Positions 1-8,525 of a DNA stretch of 64,000 bases are shown here, in pieces. The DNA lies in contig NZ_JAUMKB010000023.1 of NCBI RefSeq assembly GCF_030519375.1, positions 1 through 64,000 on the forward strand. Reading direction: 5' to 3'. The notes under the pieces were generated by a model. The model did not search any database. It worked only from the letters and a program-made list of their open reading frames with translations, and had not been told where the DNA came from. The stretch is from Mucilaginibacter tolerans (lineage in GTDB: Bacteria; Bacteroidota; Bacteroidia; Sphingobacteriales; Sphingobacteriaceae). The position numbers and the translations under genes were made by a program. The stretch's first letter is position 1. Every line of letters starts with the position of its first letter.

Positions 1-158
1 CGGGCATCACTGCAACAGCAAACATTAAAGCAGGTGCATTAACTCTGATCCCTGAGATCAGATTTGACAATGCTAAAAACCAGGTATTTACAGACAGCGA
101 TGGCGCTCCAACCAAATCAGCAGGTCAGTTTGTAATTGCCGCTGTTTATGCTTTCTAA
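1..158 (+). CDS. C-terminal end of an outer-membrane beta-barrel protein (partial)
   Basis: The reading frame is open from the window edge and ends at TAA 156-158, giving 51 residues. It alternates polar and apolar residues as beta-strands do and ends in AAVYAF. A terminal Phe after an alternating strand is the usual signature of an outer-membrane barrel. The tail resembles Bacteroidota porin-like barrels (OmpL / BBP2 type), but too little is visible to fix the family. A strong intrinsic terminator follows 26 bases later, so this is the last gene of its transcript. Confidence 0.6.
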   Translation, partial: GITATANIKAGALTLIPEIRFDNAKNQVFTDSDGAPTKSAGQFVIAAVYAF

Positions 159-183
159 TTAACTTAATTATATTAATTTTACT

Positions 184-213
184 AAAGCCGCTCACCGTAA
201 GGAGAGCGGCTTT
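184..213 (+). terminator. Intrinsic terminator
   Basis: A perfect 10-bp inverted repeat, AAAGCCGCTC and GAGCGGCTTT, is separated by a 10-base loop and ends in TTT. It closes the barrel-protein gene upstream. Confidence 0.8.
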
Positions 214-224
214 ATATTTATGGT

Positions 225-803
225 ATGAAAACGATCTTACTACTAATTGCCAGTTTGGCTATATCGGCAGCGGTAAATGCTCAAAAAAGTTTATTGTCCA
301 TCGATGAGAACAATAAATACATTTATTACCAGGTGGTTGATATGCCGGGTATTAAAGCTGATAGCCTGCAAAAGAATATGGTTTTGTTTATTAAGGAGTT
401 TTATCCGAAAGAAAAATCCTTGCAGGTAACGAATCCTGGTGCTTCTGTAAAAGATAAATTTCTGACCTATACCTCGCTGGTGAAACATGAGAACGGCGAA
501 ATGACCTATGCATTAAATGTGGAATGTAAGGATGGTAAATACCGTTATTGGGTTACTGATTTTGTGTTTACACCTTATGAAAAAAATCGTTACGGTATGT
601 TTACGCCGGTAAGTGGCATGTATATCACACTTGAAAAAGTTTCGGATAAATTACCTAAGAAAGATGTAGAAGGTTACTTTGAGCAGACAGGTGCTTTTTG
701 CAAGCAATTGGGTGATAAGCTGAAAAAATATATGGCCGAAGGAAAGCCGCAGCAACCTAAGGAAAATAAGCCGGTGAAGAAGATTGTGACAGACAAGTGG
801 TAA
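225..803 (+). CDS. Exported protein, DUF4468-like
   Basis: A 192-residue protein with a clean Sec signal peptide (residues 1-19, cleavage predicted between A19 and Q20). The mature part is a mixed alpha/beta domain (about 22-155) with a central strand pattern like NVECKDGKYRYWVTDF, which recalls the Bacteroidota DUF4468 (TBP-like fold) family. The match is from memory of the pattern only. The C-terminus (160-192) is Lys/Pro-rich and probably disordered. It lies alone between two terminators, so it is monocistronic. It is likely periplasmic or surface-exposed; no function can be given. Confidence 0.75.
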   Translation: MKTILLLIASLAISAAVNAQKSLLSIDENNKYIYYQVVDMPGIKADSLQKNMVLFIKEFYPKEKSLQVTNPGASVKDKFLTYTSLVKHENGEMTYALNVECKDGKYRYWVTDFVFTPYEKNRYGMFTPVSGMYITLEKVSDKLPKKDVEGYFEQTGAFCKQLGDKLKKYMAEGKPQQPKENKPVKKIVTDKW

Positions 804-825
804 GAAAGGGGGATGCCTTTGTCTT

Positions 826-858
826 AAATCCTTCTCGAAAACTGAGAGGGATTTTTTT
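826..858 (+). terminator. Intrinsic terminator
   Basis: Stem AAATCCTTCTC with GAGAGGGATTT (one G-T pair), followed by a run of seven T. It closes the exported-protein gene. A close relative of this terminator recurs at 1816-1845. Confidence 0.8.
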
Positions 859-931
859 GTTTACGCAAAAAAACAAATAATGTTGTTAAAAATAACCCTT
901 TATAGTTAAAAACAGATGTAAAATTATATTT

Positions 932-977
932 TACAATATTTTATTTTGTAAAAAATTATATATTTGAAATTAAATTC
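932..977 (+). promoter_or_regulatory. AT-rich upstream element, copy A of a repeat, with a -7 box
   Basis: This 46-bp stretch aligns without gaps to 1921-1966: the first 15 and last 11 positions are identical and about three quarters match overall. It contains the dyad TTTTACAA / TTGTAAAA (930-937 and 946-953) and a Bacteroidota -7 box TATATTTG at 959-966. No good -33 TTG is seen at the usual distance. If it is the promoter of the next gene, the leader is about 150 nt. The rest of 859-1121 is very AT-rich and holds no gene. Confidence 0.4.
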
Positions 978-1121
978 TTTTAAGCGAATCGAGTTTGTAT
1001 TTGTGCCTGATTTTTGGGACATTAAATAAGAGGATAAATTGGGCTTTACCAATGGAAATATTTATCACTAGCTGATTATATATCTGAACTTTTTGTTTAC
1101 CTAACATTTAACTTAAATCTT

Positions 1122-1766
1122 ATGAAAAATCCGTTTCCTTTTATCTTTTTTATAATACTGCTGGTAGCAATTAGCAGCTGCAATCAAAGTGATCCGGAAA
1201 TGCGAAAGAATTATAAAGTTTATAACCGGTCAATAAGCCGCGGGACTGAAGCCGGCAGTGTTCATTTGAACGATAAAATAAGCGATGGTTTGGCGTGGAT
1301 TAATGGTAGGAAGTTTAAATACGGGACTATTGAGTTTGACGCAAAGGGGAAAGATGACTACCTGGCCAGCTTTGTCGGTATTGCCTTTCACGGTGTTAAT
1401 GATACAACTTATGAAGTCATTTATTTCCGGCCTTTTAATTTTCAGGCATCTGATCCTGAACGAAAAAATCATGCTGTGCAATACATAGCACTTCCTAAGT
1501 TTGACTGGCCTGTACTAAGGTCAGATCATCCAGGTATGTATGAGCAACCCATTTCTCCCGCACCTAAACCGAATAACTGGTTTCATGTACGTATAATAGT
1601 TGAGAGTGAAAATATTAGGGTATATGTTAATGGAAATTCCAGTCCTGCTCTTAGCGTAACGCCGCTTGTGCATACAGAAGGGGAGTTGATCGGCTATTGG
1701 GTTGGTGGAACATCAGCTGGTGACTGGAAAAATTTTAAGATTGTCCCGGCCACCGCCAGCTTGTAG
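1122..1766 (+). CDS. Lipoprotein with concanavalin-like (DUF1080/GH16-type) jelly-roll domain
   Basis: A 214-residue lipoprotein: hydrophobic segment 5-19 followed by a lipobox ending in Cys20 (AISSC). The rest is one domain with a laminin-G/concanavalin pattern: GTIEFDAKGKDDY, an FHGVNDTTYEVIYFRPFNF stretch, WFHVRIIVESENIRVYVNG and a C-terminal WKNFKIVPA strand. This is the arrangement of DUF1080 / '3-keto-disaccharide hydrolase' proteins that bind or cleave glycosides. No catalytic residues can be assigned, so binding and hydrolysis are both possible. It sits between two terminators and is probably transcribed alone. Confidence 0.75.
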   Translation: MKNPFPFIFFIILLVAISSCNQSDPEMRKNYKVYNRSISRGTEAGSVHLNDKISDGLAWINGRKFKYGTIEFDAKGKDDYLASFVGIAFHGVNDTTYEVIYFRPFNFQASDPERKNHAVQYIALPKFDWPVLRSDHPGMYEQPISPAPKPNNWFHVRIIVESENIRVYVNGNSSPALSVTPLVHTEGELIGYWVGGTSAGDWKNFKIVPATASL

Positions 1767-1815
1767 CTTATGGTAAGGCATAACAAAAACTTTCAGCTTT
1801 ACTAAGCCTCACTGG

Positions 1816-1845
1816 AAATCCTTCTATAACAGCGAGGGATTTTTT
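1816..1845 (+). terminator. Intrinsic terminator
   Basis: Stem AAATCCTTC with GAGGGATTT (one G-T pair), 9-base loop and a six-T run. The stem is nearly the same as that at 826-858. Confidence 0.75.
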
Positions 1846-1920
1846 GGTTTATATTCTTTCTGGAATAATATTTTGCGAAAGTGGAATTTATCGTCCAAAA
1901 CAAAATAAAAGATTGTATTA

Positions 1921-1966
1921 TACAATATTTTATTTGTTAAAAACGTTATAAAGTAAAATTAAATTC
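1921..1966 (+). promoter_or_regulatory. AT-rich upstream element, copy B of a repeat
   Basis: Second copy of the element at 932-977, ending 8 bp before the tonB start codon. It overlaps the dyad TTGTATTATACAA just upstream (1913-1925). Its distance from the preceding terminator (105 bp) matches that in copy A (106 bp). Confidence 0.35.
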
Positions 1967-1973
1967 CTAAAAC

Positions 1974-2798
1974 ATGAATATCGCAAAATTTGATTTGTAC
2001 AACCCCGAGTGGCTCGAGCTTGTATTCGACAGTAAGAACAAAGATTATGGCGCTTACGAATTGCGCCAGCACTATGCCGGAACATTGGTAAAGTCAATGG
2101 CAATTGCCTTTTTTAGTGTGGCTGTTTTGTATGCAGGGTATACAATCTTAAAGCCTAAACCTGAGCCTGTTACACATGTTATACAGGATGTTTTTACAAT
2201 TCAACCAGTTAAAGTTGATCCTCCTAAAACGGTCACACCTCCAAGACCGGCAACATCGCGGCCACAATCGCAGCAGTCAACAATACAATATCTTTCTATG
2301 AGACCAGCGGCAGACCGGGAAGCTACAAATCCACCCACGCTAATCGATCTTGATAGTAAGCCAATAGGGCCGGCAAATAAAAGTGGGACAGATCAAGGGG
2401 TAAATATTGATATTCCAGGTGAAGGTACTACCGAGTCCCCTATGAATGCTGTAACTGAACATACGGAAGATATATTCAATAGGGGAACTGTGGAGGTTGA
2501 GCCTGAGCCGTACGGAGGGGCTGCAGCCTGGGCCAAATTCCTCCAAAAAAATATACATTATCCACCTCAGGCTGCGGAAAATGGAGTTCACGGGAAAGTA
2601 TTTTTAAGTTTCATTATTGAAACTGATGGTCGCTTGTCGAATATTAAGGTCGAAAGCGGTGTCGGATCAGGATTAGATGAAGAGGCTTTGAGGGTACTTA
2701 AGCTCGCACCAGCCTGGAAACCCGGTATTCAAAACGGGCACAAAGTTCGTGTTATGTATAATATCCCCATTAGTTTTGTATTACCTGATCAGGATTAA
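1974..2798 (+). CDS. tonB: Energy transducer TonB
   Basis: A 274-residue inner-membrane protein that carries proton-motive energy to TonB-dependent receptors such as those at 31339 and 62798. Residues 1-40 are cytoplasmic and contain the Bacteroidota-type NKDYGAYELRQHY motif. Residues 41-59 form the single membrane helix. Residues 60-110 are Pro-rich and span the periplasm. About 185-272 is the TonB C-terminal domain (YPPQAAENGVHGKVFLSF, then the DEEALRVL helix). No exbB/exbD genes are adjacent, so it must use a motor encoded elsewhere. The start is the first ATG after the upstream element. Confidence 0.93.
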   Translation: MNIAKFDLYNPEWLELVFDSKNKDYGAYELRQHYAGTLVKSMAIAFFSVAVLYAGYTILKPKPEPVTHVIQDVFTIQPVKVDPPKTVTPPRPATSRPQSQQSTIQYLSMRPAADREATNPPTLIDLDSKPIGPANKSGTDQGVNIDIPGEGTTESPMNAVTEHTEDIFNRGTVEVEPEPYGGAAAWAKFLQKNIHYPPQAAENGVHGKVFLSFIIETDGRLSNIKVESGVGSGLDEEALRVLKLAPAWKPGIQNGHKVRVMYNIPISFVLPDQD

Positions 2799-2809
2799 TT
2801 TGTAATTTA

Positions 2810-2835
2810 TAGCGGTGGGTTCAAACCCATCGCTA
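2810..2835 (+). terminator. Hairpin, probable terminator
   Basis: A 12-bp stem TAGCGGTGGGTT / AACCCATCGCTA with a two-base loop and one G-T pair, 12 bases after the tonB stop. There is no T run after it, so it may instead act as an mRNA 3'-end stabiliser. Confidence 0.5.
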
Positions 2836-2907
2836 AACGTTAGTTGCTTTCGCCTCTCCGCCTTAAGCTTTTAGCTTCTTTTCCTTTCAGTTCCCGGCTC
2901 TTTTTCC

Positions 2908-2915
2908 TAATTTTG
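2908..2915 (+). promoter_or_regulatory. -7 promoter box of the purL operon
   Basis: TAATTTTG fits the Bacteroidota -7 consensus TAnnTTTG. No clear -33 TTG is present at the right distance. Transcription would start near 2922, about 22 nt before the TTG start codon of purL. Confidence 0.5.
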
Positions 2916-2943
2916 CGCATCTTTTCAAAAAAACGATATTACC

Positions 2944-5166
2944 TTGGAGCACCTGGAATTAACCACCGTCGACACAGCCAAAGATTTAGGTTTACTACCC
3001 GAAGAATTTGAACGAATAAAAGAAATACTGGGCCGCGTGCCAAACTTTACCGAACTATCTATTTTCTCGGTAATGTGGAGCGAGCATTGTTCATATAAGA
3101 ACTCAATTACCTGGCTAAAAACTCTGCCAAAAGATGGTCCGCGTATGCTGGCGAAAGCCGGAGAAGAAAATGCCGGGCTGGTTGATCTGGGCGATGGAAT
3201 AGGCTGCGCTTTTAAAATAGAATCACATAATCACCCATCTGCTTTAGAACCTTACCAGGGCGCTGCAACCGGTGTTGGTGGTATCAACCGCGATATATTT
3301 ACCATGGGTGCCAGACCGATCGCCCAACTTAACTCGTTGCGTTTTGGTGACCTGAGTCTTGACCGAACCAAATGGCTGATCAAAGGCGTGGTAAAAGGCA
3401 TCGGCGATTATGGCAATGCTTTTGGTATCCCTACTGTAGGTGGGGAGCTATTTTTTGACGATTGTTATAATGTAAACCCGCTGGTGAATGCCATGTCGGC
3501 AGGTATCGTTAAAGCAGGTGAAACTGTTTCAGCAACTTCATATGGCGTTGGTAACCCGGTTTACATCGTCGGTTCTGCGACAGGAAAAGATGGTATCCAT
3601 GGTGCCGCATTTGCATCAAAAGATATTACTGAGGATTCAGTAAATGATTTGCCTGCGGTACAGGTAGGCGACCCGTTCCAGGAGAAACTGTTGCTGGAAG
3701 CTACGCTTGAGGTGATTAAAACCGGTGCTGTTGTAGGTATGCAGGATATGGGTGCGGCTGGCATTATCTGCTCTAACTCTGAAATGTCGGCAAAAGGTGA
3801 GCACGGTATGCGTATCGACCTGGATAAAGTGCCTACACGCCAGGAAAATATGAAGCCATTTGAAATATTACTTTCTGAATCTCAGGAGCGTATGCTGATC
3901 GTGGTTCATAAAGGCCGTGAAAAAGATGTGGAGGCTGTATTTGATAAATGGGACCTGAATTGCGCTATTATTGGCGAGGTAACTGGTGATCAACGCCTGA
4001 AATATTACATGCACGGCGAATTGGTAGCCGATGTGCCTGCCGAAGATCTGGTTTTGGGTGGAGGTGCACCTGTTTACAAACGCGAATACCGCGAACCTGC
4101 TTATTACAAGGAAAATCAGAAATTTAAAATAGAAGACGTAAAAGAACCTGAAAGTTTGGTAGAAGTGGCTGAGCATCTGCTTGCTCATCCGAATATTGCA
4201 TCAAAACGCTGGGTGACTAAACAATATGACTCTATGGTGGGCGCGGCTACCATGACAACCAATCGCCCTTGCGACGCGGCTGTAGTAAGTATTCGTCATA
4301 GCAATAAAGCAATAGCTTTGACTGTAGATTGTAACTCACGCTATGTCTACGCTGATCCTCAAAAGGGTTGCGCTATTGCTGTAGCAGAAGCCGCACGTAA
4401 TATTACCTGTGCTGGTGGTGAGCCCGTGGCTATTACTAACTGTCTCAACTTTGGCAATCCATACAACCCTGAAGTATACTGGCAATTTGTGGGGGCGATA
4501 AAAGGAATGGGCGAGGCTTGCACAAAATTTGAGACCCCGGTTACAGGTGGTAACGTAAGCTTCTATAACCAGTCATCAGATGAAGGCCCGGTATTCCCAA
4601 CCCCAACCATCGGTATGTTAGGCGTGTTGGATGATATAGCTACCATCATGACCTCTGATTTCAAACAGCCCGGCGATCTGATCTATCTGATCGGTGAATC
4701 GGTTAATGATATTGCATCATCACAATATTTGGCATCATATCACAAAATTCTAAAAGCTCCGGCTCCATATTTTGATCTGGAAAAAGAATATGCTACACAT
4801 CAGGTGATTAAGCAATTAATCAAGCATGAAGTGGTGCAATCAGTACATGACGTATCTGACGGTGGTTTATTTATTGCGTTGACAGAATCGGCTATGCCAA
4901 ACGGCTTAGGCTTTGAAATTGAATCAGATAGTGACATTCGTAAAGATGCCTTCCTTTTCGGTGAAGCTCAGGGTAGGATAGTGGTAAGCGTTTCCCCGGA
5001 AGACCAGGAGCGCTTTGTTGAGCTGATGGCAACAAGCGAAATTGACTTTAGTCTACTGGGCACCGTAACTAATGGTTACATGACGGTTGACGAAGAATCC
5101 TTTGGGCATGTCACCGACACCAAACTGGTTTATGATAACGTATTACATAGTATCCTGGGAGAATAA
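2944..5166 (+). CDS. purL: Phosphoribosylformylglycinamidine synthase subunit PurL (small type)
   Basis: A 740-residue purine-biosynthesis enzyme converting FGAR to FGAM with ATP and glutamine-derived ammonia. Length and motifs fit the small PurL, which needs separate PurQ and PurS. Visible are [11 protein letters not shown] near residue 40, the catalytic SHNHPSA near 93, and two tandem AIRS-like halves, the second with [16 protein letters not shown] and [10 protein letters not shown]. The frame has no ATG near its beginning: TTG at 2944 is the only sensible start, placed 22 nt after the predicted transcription start. It is first in a tight co-directional run to fbp. Confidence 0.97.
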   Translation: MEHLELTTVDTAKDLGLLPEEFERIKEILGRVPNFTELSIFSVMWSEHCSYKNSITWLKTLPKDGPRMLAKAGEENAGLVDLGDGIGCAFKIESHNHPSALEPYQGAATGVGGINRDIFTMGARPIAQLNSLRFGDLSLDRTKWLIKGVVKGIGDYGNAFGIPTVGGELFFDDCYNVNPLVNAMSAGIVKAGETVSATSYGVGNPVYIVGSATGKDGIHGAAFASKDITEDSVNDLPAVQVGDPFQEKLLLEATLEVIKTGAVVGMQDMGAAGIICSNSEMSAKGEHGMRIDLDKVPTRQENMKPFEILLSESQERMLIVVHKGREKDVEAVFDKWDLNCAIIGEVTGDQRLKYYMHGELVADVPAEDLVLGGGAPVYKREYREPAYYKENQKFKIEDVKEPESLVEVAEHLLAHPNIASKRWVTKQYDSMVGAATMTTNRPCDAAVVSIRHSNKAIALTVDCNSRYVYADPQKGCAIAVAEAARNITCAGGEPVAITNCLNFGNPYNPEVYWQFVGAIKGMGEACTKFETPVTGGNVSFYNQSSDEGPVFPTPTIGMLGVLDDIATIMTSDFKQPGDLIYLIGESVNDIASSQYLASYHKILKAPAPYFDLEKEYATHQVIKQLIKHEVVQSVHDVSDGGLFIALTESAMPNGLGFEIESDSDIRKDAFLFGEAQGRIVVSVSPEDQERFVELMATSEIDFSLLGTVTNGYMTVDEESFGHVTDTKLVYDNVLHSILGE

Positions 5167-5556
5167 ATGCTGAAATTAAACCGGGTACACCATATCGCCA
5201 TCATTTGCTCCGACTATCAAAAGTCGAAGCAGTTTTATAGCGAGGTGCTTGGTTTAACTATCCTACAGGAAGTTTTTCGCGAAGCAAGAAATTCATATAA
5301 GCTTGATCTGGAAGTTGCCGGGCAATACCAGATCGAGCTTTTTTCATTTCCCGATCCTCCACCGAGACCATCGCGACCAGAAGCTGCCGGTCTCCGTCAC
5401 CTGGCTTTTGAGGTGGACAATGTGGAAGAGGCCGCACGTCATATCCAATCGCATAACATTACCATAGAGCCTATCCGGGTTGATGAATTTACAGGAAAGC
5501 ACTTTACATTTTTTGCTGACCCAGACGGCTTGCCTATCGAGTTTTACGAGAAATAA
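5167..5556 (+). CDS. VOC-family metalloprotein (YaeR/GloA2-like)
   Basis: A 129-residue vicinal-oxygen-chelate protein made of two beta-alpha-beta-beta-beta modules. The metal-ligand pattern of small glyoxalase-like VOC proteins is visible: VHHIAI at 7-12, LRHLAFEV near 78 and the C-terminal PIEFYEK. The overall layout matches E. coli YaeR, a putative lyase of unknown substrate. The ATG directly follows the purL stop with no spacer (TAAATG), which suggests translational coupling. Its exact reaction cannot be inferred. Confidence 0.85.
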   Translation: MLKLNRVHHIAIICSDYQKSKQFYSEVLGLTILQEVFREARNSYKLDLEVAGQYQIELFSFPDPPPRPSRPEAAGLRHLAFEVDNVEEAARHIQSHNITIEPIRVDEFTGKHFTFFADPDGLPIEFYEK

Positions 5557-5559
5557 ATT

Positions 5560-6273
5560 ATGGCAGGCATTTTCAAATTCAAGCAATTTGATGTTGATCA
5601 GGACGGTTGTGCTATGAAGATCAATACCGATGGAGTTTTGCTTGGTGCTTTGGCTGATGCAGATCAGCCACAAACAATTCTCGACATTGGTACGGGCACA
5701 GGTGTGATTGCTTTGATGCTGGCGCAACGGTTTACAAATGCTAAGATCGATGCCGTGGAAATAGATCAGTCCGCTGCTGAAACGGCGGGGCGGAATTTTA
5801 ACAATTCGCCATTTGCTGAAAGGATGAATTTATATCCGGTGGGATTTGAACAATTTTTCGAGTCAAATCCGGCTAAAAAGTACGACCTGATTGTCTCAAA
5901 CCCGCCGTTTTATATAAATTCATTAAAGTCGCCGCAAGCAAAGAGAGAATTGGCGAAGCATGCGGATAACGATTTTTTCAAAAATCTGATTTACTATGCA
6001 TCAAAACATCTTAATGATAGGGGAGTTATGTGTCTGATCCTACCGCTCGATACAGTTGTGCGGGTTAAAGACATTGCATTTAAAAATGGGCTCTTTATAC
6101 AAAAAGCAACATCGGTGCTTTCTTATCAGGATGCTGAGCCTCATAGAGAGATCATTGTTTTATCATCCGATTCCGATAAAGCAACCAATGATAAATTTGT
6201 GATTTATGCATCGCCCAAAATCTATACTGAACAATACCAGGAAACTTTGAAAGATTTTTTTACCATTTTTTAA
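5560..6273 (+). CDS. trmN6: tRNA1(Val) (adenine(37)-N6)-methyltransferase
   Basis: A 237-residue SAM-dependent methyltransferase of the TrmN6/YfiC family, which makes N6-methyladenosine at position 37 of tRNA-Val1. Residues near 10-30 hold the family KINTDGVLLGA signature. The SAM-binding motif I is ILDIGTGTGVIAL (about 40-52), and the adenine N6-MTase catalytic motif is SNPPFY near 115. Length is standard. It starts 3 bp after the VOC gene, so the two share a transcript. Confidence 0.92.
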   Translation: MAGIFKFKQFDVDQDGCAMKINTDGVLLGALADADQPQTILDIGTGTGVIALMLAQRFTNAKIDAVEIDQSAAETAGRNFNNSPFAERMNLYPVGFEQFFESNPAKKYDLIVSNPPFYINSLKSPQAKRELAKHADNDFFKNLIYYASKHLNDRGVMCLILPLDTVVRVKDIAFKNGLFIQKATSVLSYQDAEPHREIIVLSSDSDKATNDKFVIYASPKIYTEQYQETLKDFFTIF

Positions 6274-6294
6274 TTCAAAAATCTAAAATCGACA

Positions 6295-6786
6295 ATGATC
6301 CGCATCGGCCTCCTTTCAGATACTCACAGTTATCTCGACGATGCAGTTTTTAAGCATTTTGAAAATTGCGATGAGATATGGCATGCCGGCGATTTTGGTA
6401 CTATAGAGCTGGCGGATAAGTTAGCATCCTTTAAGCCGTTGCGTGGCGTTTATGGAAATATCGATGGGAAAGATATCCGCTTGGCCTACCCCGAACACCT
6501 TCGTTTTAAGTGCGAAAATGTAGATGTTTGGATGACGCACATCGGCGGCTATCCCGGGAAATATAACCCGTCAATCCGACAAGAAATTTACACTAAGCCC
6601 CCTCAATTGTTCATCTGTGGACACTCTCATATACTCAAAGTTATTTACGATAAAAAAATCAACTGTTTACACTTAAACCCCGGAGCGGCAGGGAAACAAG
6701 GTTGGCATAAAGTACGTACAATGCTTAGGTTTTGCATTTCTGAGGAAAAAATTCATACCTTAGAAGCCATAGAATTGCAAAAATAA
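6295..6786 (+). CDS. YfcE/MJ0936-type metallophosphoesterase
   Basis: A 163-residue calcineurin-like phosphoesterase with the five metal-binding blocks in order: GLLSDTHSY (5-13), [23 protein letters not shown] and GHSHILKV, followed by NPGAAG. Family members are di-metal phosphodiesterases acting on small substrates; the natural substrate is unknown. It follows trmN6 by 21 bp, a spacer containing the word-like stretch AAAAATCTAAAATCGACA. Confidence 0.9.
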   Translation: MIRIGLLSDTHSYLDDAVFKHFENCDEIWHAGDFGTIELADKLASFKPLRGVYGNIDGKDIRLAYPEHLRFKCENVDVWMTHIGGYPGKYNPSIRQEIYTKPPQLFICGHSHILKVIYDKKINCLHLNPGAAGKQGWHKVRTMLRFCISEEKIHTLEAIELQK

Positions 6787-6809
6787 TATGTATTAAATAC
6801 ACTAAGTAT

Positions 6810-7859
6810 ATGAAAATAACCAAAACACTTGGCCAGTTTATTATTGAGAAGCAGGCTGACTTTCCGTACGCTAAGGGTGAATTATCAAGGCTGTTGAGAG
6901 ACATCGGAATCGCAGCAAAAATTGTCAATCGCGAAGTCAACAAAGCTGGTCTTGCTGATATACTTGGTGAGAACGGTACAACCAACATTCAGGGCGAAGG
7001 CCAGAAGAAACTGGATGTATATGCCAATGAGCAATTCATATCGGCATTGAAACATGGTGGCGAATGCTGTATTGTTGCATCCGAAGAAAATGATAATGTG
7101 ATCCATATCGATTCGGTTGTTTCAAAAGATGCCAAATACATCGTTGCAATCGACCCTTTGGATGGCTCGTCTAATATAGATGTCAATGTGGGCATAGGAA
7201 CTATTTTCTCTATCTATCGCCGGAAATCGACATCAGGTAAAGCTACTATGGCAGATGTTTTGCAAAAGGGTACAGAACAAGTAGCCGCCGGGTATGTGAT
7301 TTATGGCTCATCTACCATGCTGGTGTACACTACAGGTAAGGGGGTGAATGGTTTTACGCTCGATCCATCAATTGGTGAATTTTGCCTCTCGCACCCGGAT
7401 ATGAAAATACCAAAAGATGGCGTAATATATTCTATAAACGAGGGCTACTATGCTCACTTCCCTGATGGTGTTAAAAAGTATATCAAATATTGCCAGGTAG
7501 AGGACGAAAAAACCAGACGTCCTTATACTTCACGCTATATTGGCTCGATGGTGGCGGATATTCATCGTAACCTGATCAAAGGCGGTATTTTTATTTACCC
7601 TGTAACAGCAAGCGCACCAAAAGGTAAGCTTCGGTTGGTTTACGAATGCAATCCTATGGCTTTTATTGTAGAGCAGGCCGGTGGTAAGGCAAGTAATGGC
7701 TATGATCGCATCCTCGACCTGGAAGTAACCGAATTGCACCAGCGCACCGCTATCTTCATAGGGTCGGAAAATATGGTGCATAAGGCGGAGGAACTGATGT
7801 CTTTCTTTTCACCGCAGGGAACAAAAAAGAATTTTGAGGGTATGATATCTATACAATAA
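6810..7859 (+). CDS. fbp: Fructose-1,6-bisphosphatase class I
   Basis: A 349-residue gluconeogenic enzyme that hydrolyses fructose-1,6-bisphosphate to fructose-6-phosphate. The metal/substrate signature [13 protein letters not shown] lies near residues 113-125, preceded by the VASEEND metal-binding acid pair. The [14 protein letters not shown] substrate-phosphate region and the C-terminal GS.NMV helix are in place. Length is normal. It is the last gene of the purL run and is closed by the hairpin at 7878-7909. Confidence 0.96.
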   Translation: MKITKTLGQFIIEKQADFPYAKGELSRLLRDIGIAAKIVNREVNKAGLADILGENGTTNIQGEGQKKLDVYANEQFISALKHGGECCIVASEENDNVIHIDSVVSKDAKYIVAIDPLDGSSNIDVNVGIGTIFSIYRRKSTSGKATMADVLQKGTEQVAAGYVIYGSSTMLVYTTGKGVNGFTLDPSIGEFCLSHPDMKIPKDGVIYSINEGYYAHFPDGVKKYIKYCQVEDEKTRRPYTSRYIGSMVADIHRNLIKGGIFIYPVTASAPKGKLRLVYECNPMAFIVEQAGGKASNGYDRILDLEVTELHQRTAIFIGSENMVHKAEELMSFFSPQGTKKNFEGMISIQ

Positions 7860-7877
7860 CTCGCAAGTCAGTTTGAC

Positions 7878-7909
7878 CGTAAGTCGGAAAGTTTTCTTTC
7901 GGACTTACG
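7878..7909. terminator. Hairpin between convergent genes
   Basis: A 14-bp stem CGTAAGTCGGAAAG / CTTTCGGACTTACG with a TTTT loop and one mismatch lies between the convergent fbp and rnhA genes. There is no T run on either side, so if it terminates transcription it would do so weakly, in both directions. Confidence 0.55.
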
Positions 7910-7932
7910 TGCACTCTCCAACTTTCGGACTA

Positions 7933-8403
7933 TTACAACAAATTTACCTTTCCCGCCTCGGCTTCAAAAACTGTATCTATCAGTAAATCTTTCTGTTTGC
8001 TCGCAGCTACAGCTAACTGGTCACATCTTTCGTTTTCCGGGTGACCGGCGTGACCGCGTACCCAAATGAATTTAATGAGGTGTAATTTGCTTATTTCAAG
8101 GTAACGCAGCCACAAGTCTTTATTCTTTTTGCCGACAAAGCCCTTTTGCACCCAGCCGTTAACCCATCTTTTTTCTATAGCGTCGATGACATATTTGGAG
8201 TCTGAATAGATAGTGACGGTTTGGTTCAGATTCTTTAATGCCTCAAGACCCCGAATAACTGCAAGCAACTCCATGCGGTTATTGGTGGTTTTACGGTATC
8301 CTGCTGAAAGTTCCTTATAGTGATTACCTGACCGCAGAATTACCCCGTAGCCGCCCGGCCCCGGATTTCCGCTTGATGCACCATCGGTAAAAATTTCGAT
8401 CAT
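7933..8403 (-). CDS. rnhA: Ribonuclease HI
   Basis: A 156-residue ribonuclease that degrades the RNA strand of RNA-DNA hybrids in the cytoplasm. The catalytic carboxylates are all visible: D7 (FTDGASSGNPGPGGYG), E45 (NNRMELLAVI), D68 (YSDSKYV) and D128 (NERCDQLA), with the active-site loop His in VRGHAGHPEN. The basic protrusion (KRWVNGWVQKGFVGKKN) of the E. coli type is present. It is transcribed towards fbp. Confidence 0.96.
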   Translation of the reverse strand: MIEIFTDGASSGNPGPGGYGVILRSGNHYKELSAGYRKTTNNRMELLAVIRGLEALKNLNQTVTIYSDSKYVIDAIEKRWVNGWVQKGFVGKKNKDLWLRYLEISKLHLIKFIWVRGHAGHPENERCDQLAVAASKQKDLLIDTVFEAEAGKVNLL

Positions 8404-8439
8404 GTGATTTTAGTCCATAGATAGTCCATGGTTGTTCGC

Positions 8440-8447
8440 CAAAAATA
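8440..8447 (-). promoter_or_regulatory. -7 promoter box of rnhA
   Basis: On the minus strand TATTTTTG fits TAnnTTTG and lies 37 bp before the rnhA ATG. No -33 TTG is found at 19 bp. The 8404-8525 spacer also carries repeated words of the CTATGGAC type. Confidence 0.4.
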
Positions 8448-8525
8448 GGAACATAAGTTTAAATGGTTGCTCCTGTTAGAATTTAATTTGTTACTATAGA
8501 TTATGGCCCGTTGACCATAGACGAA

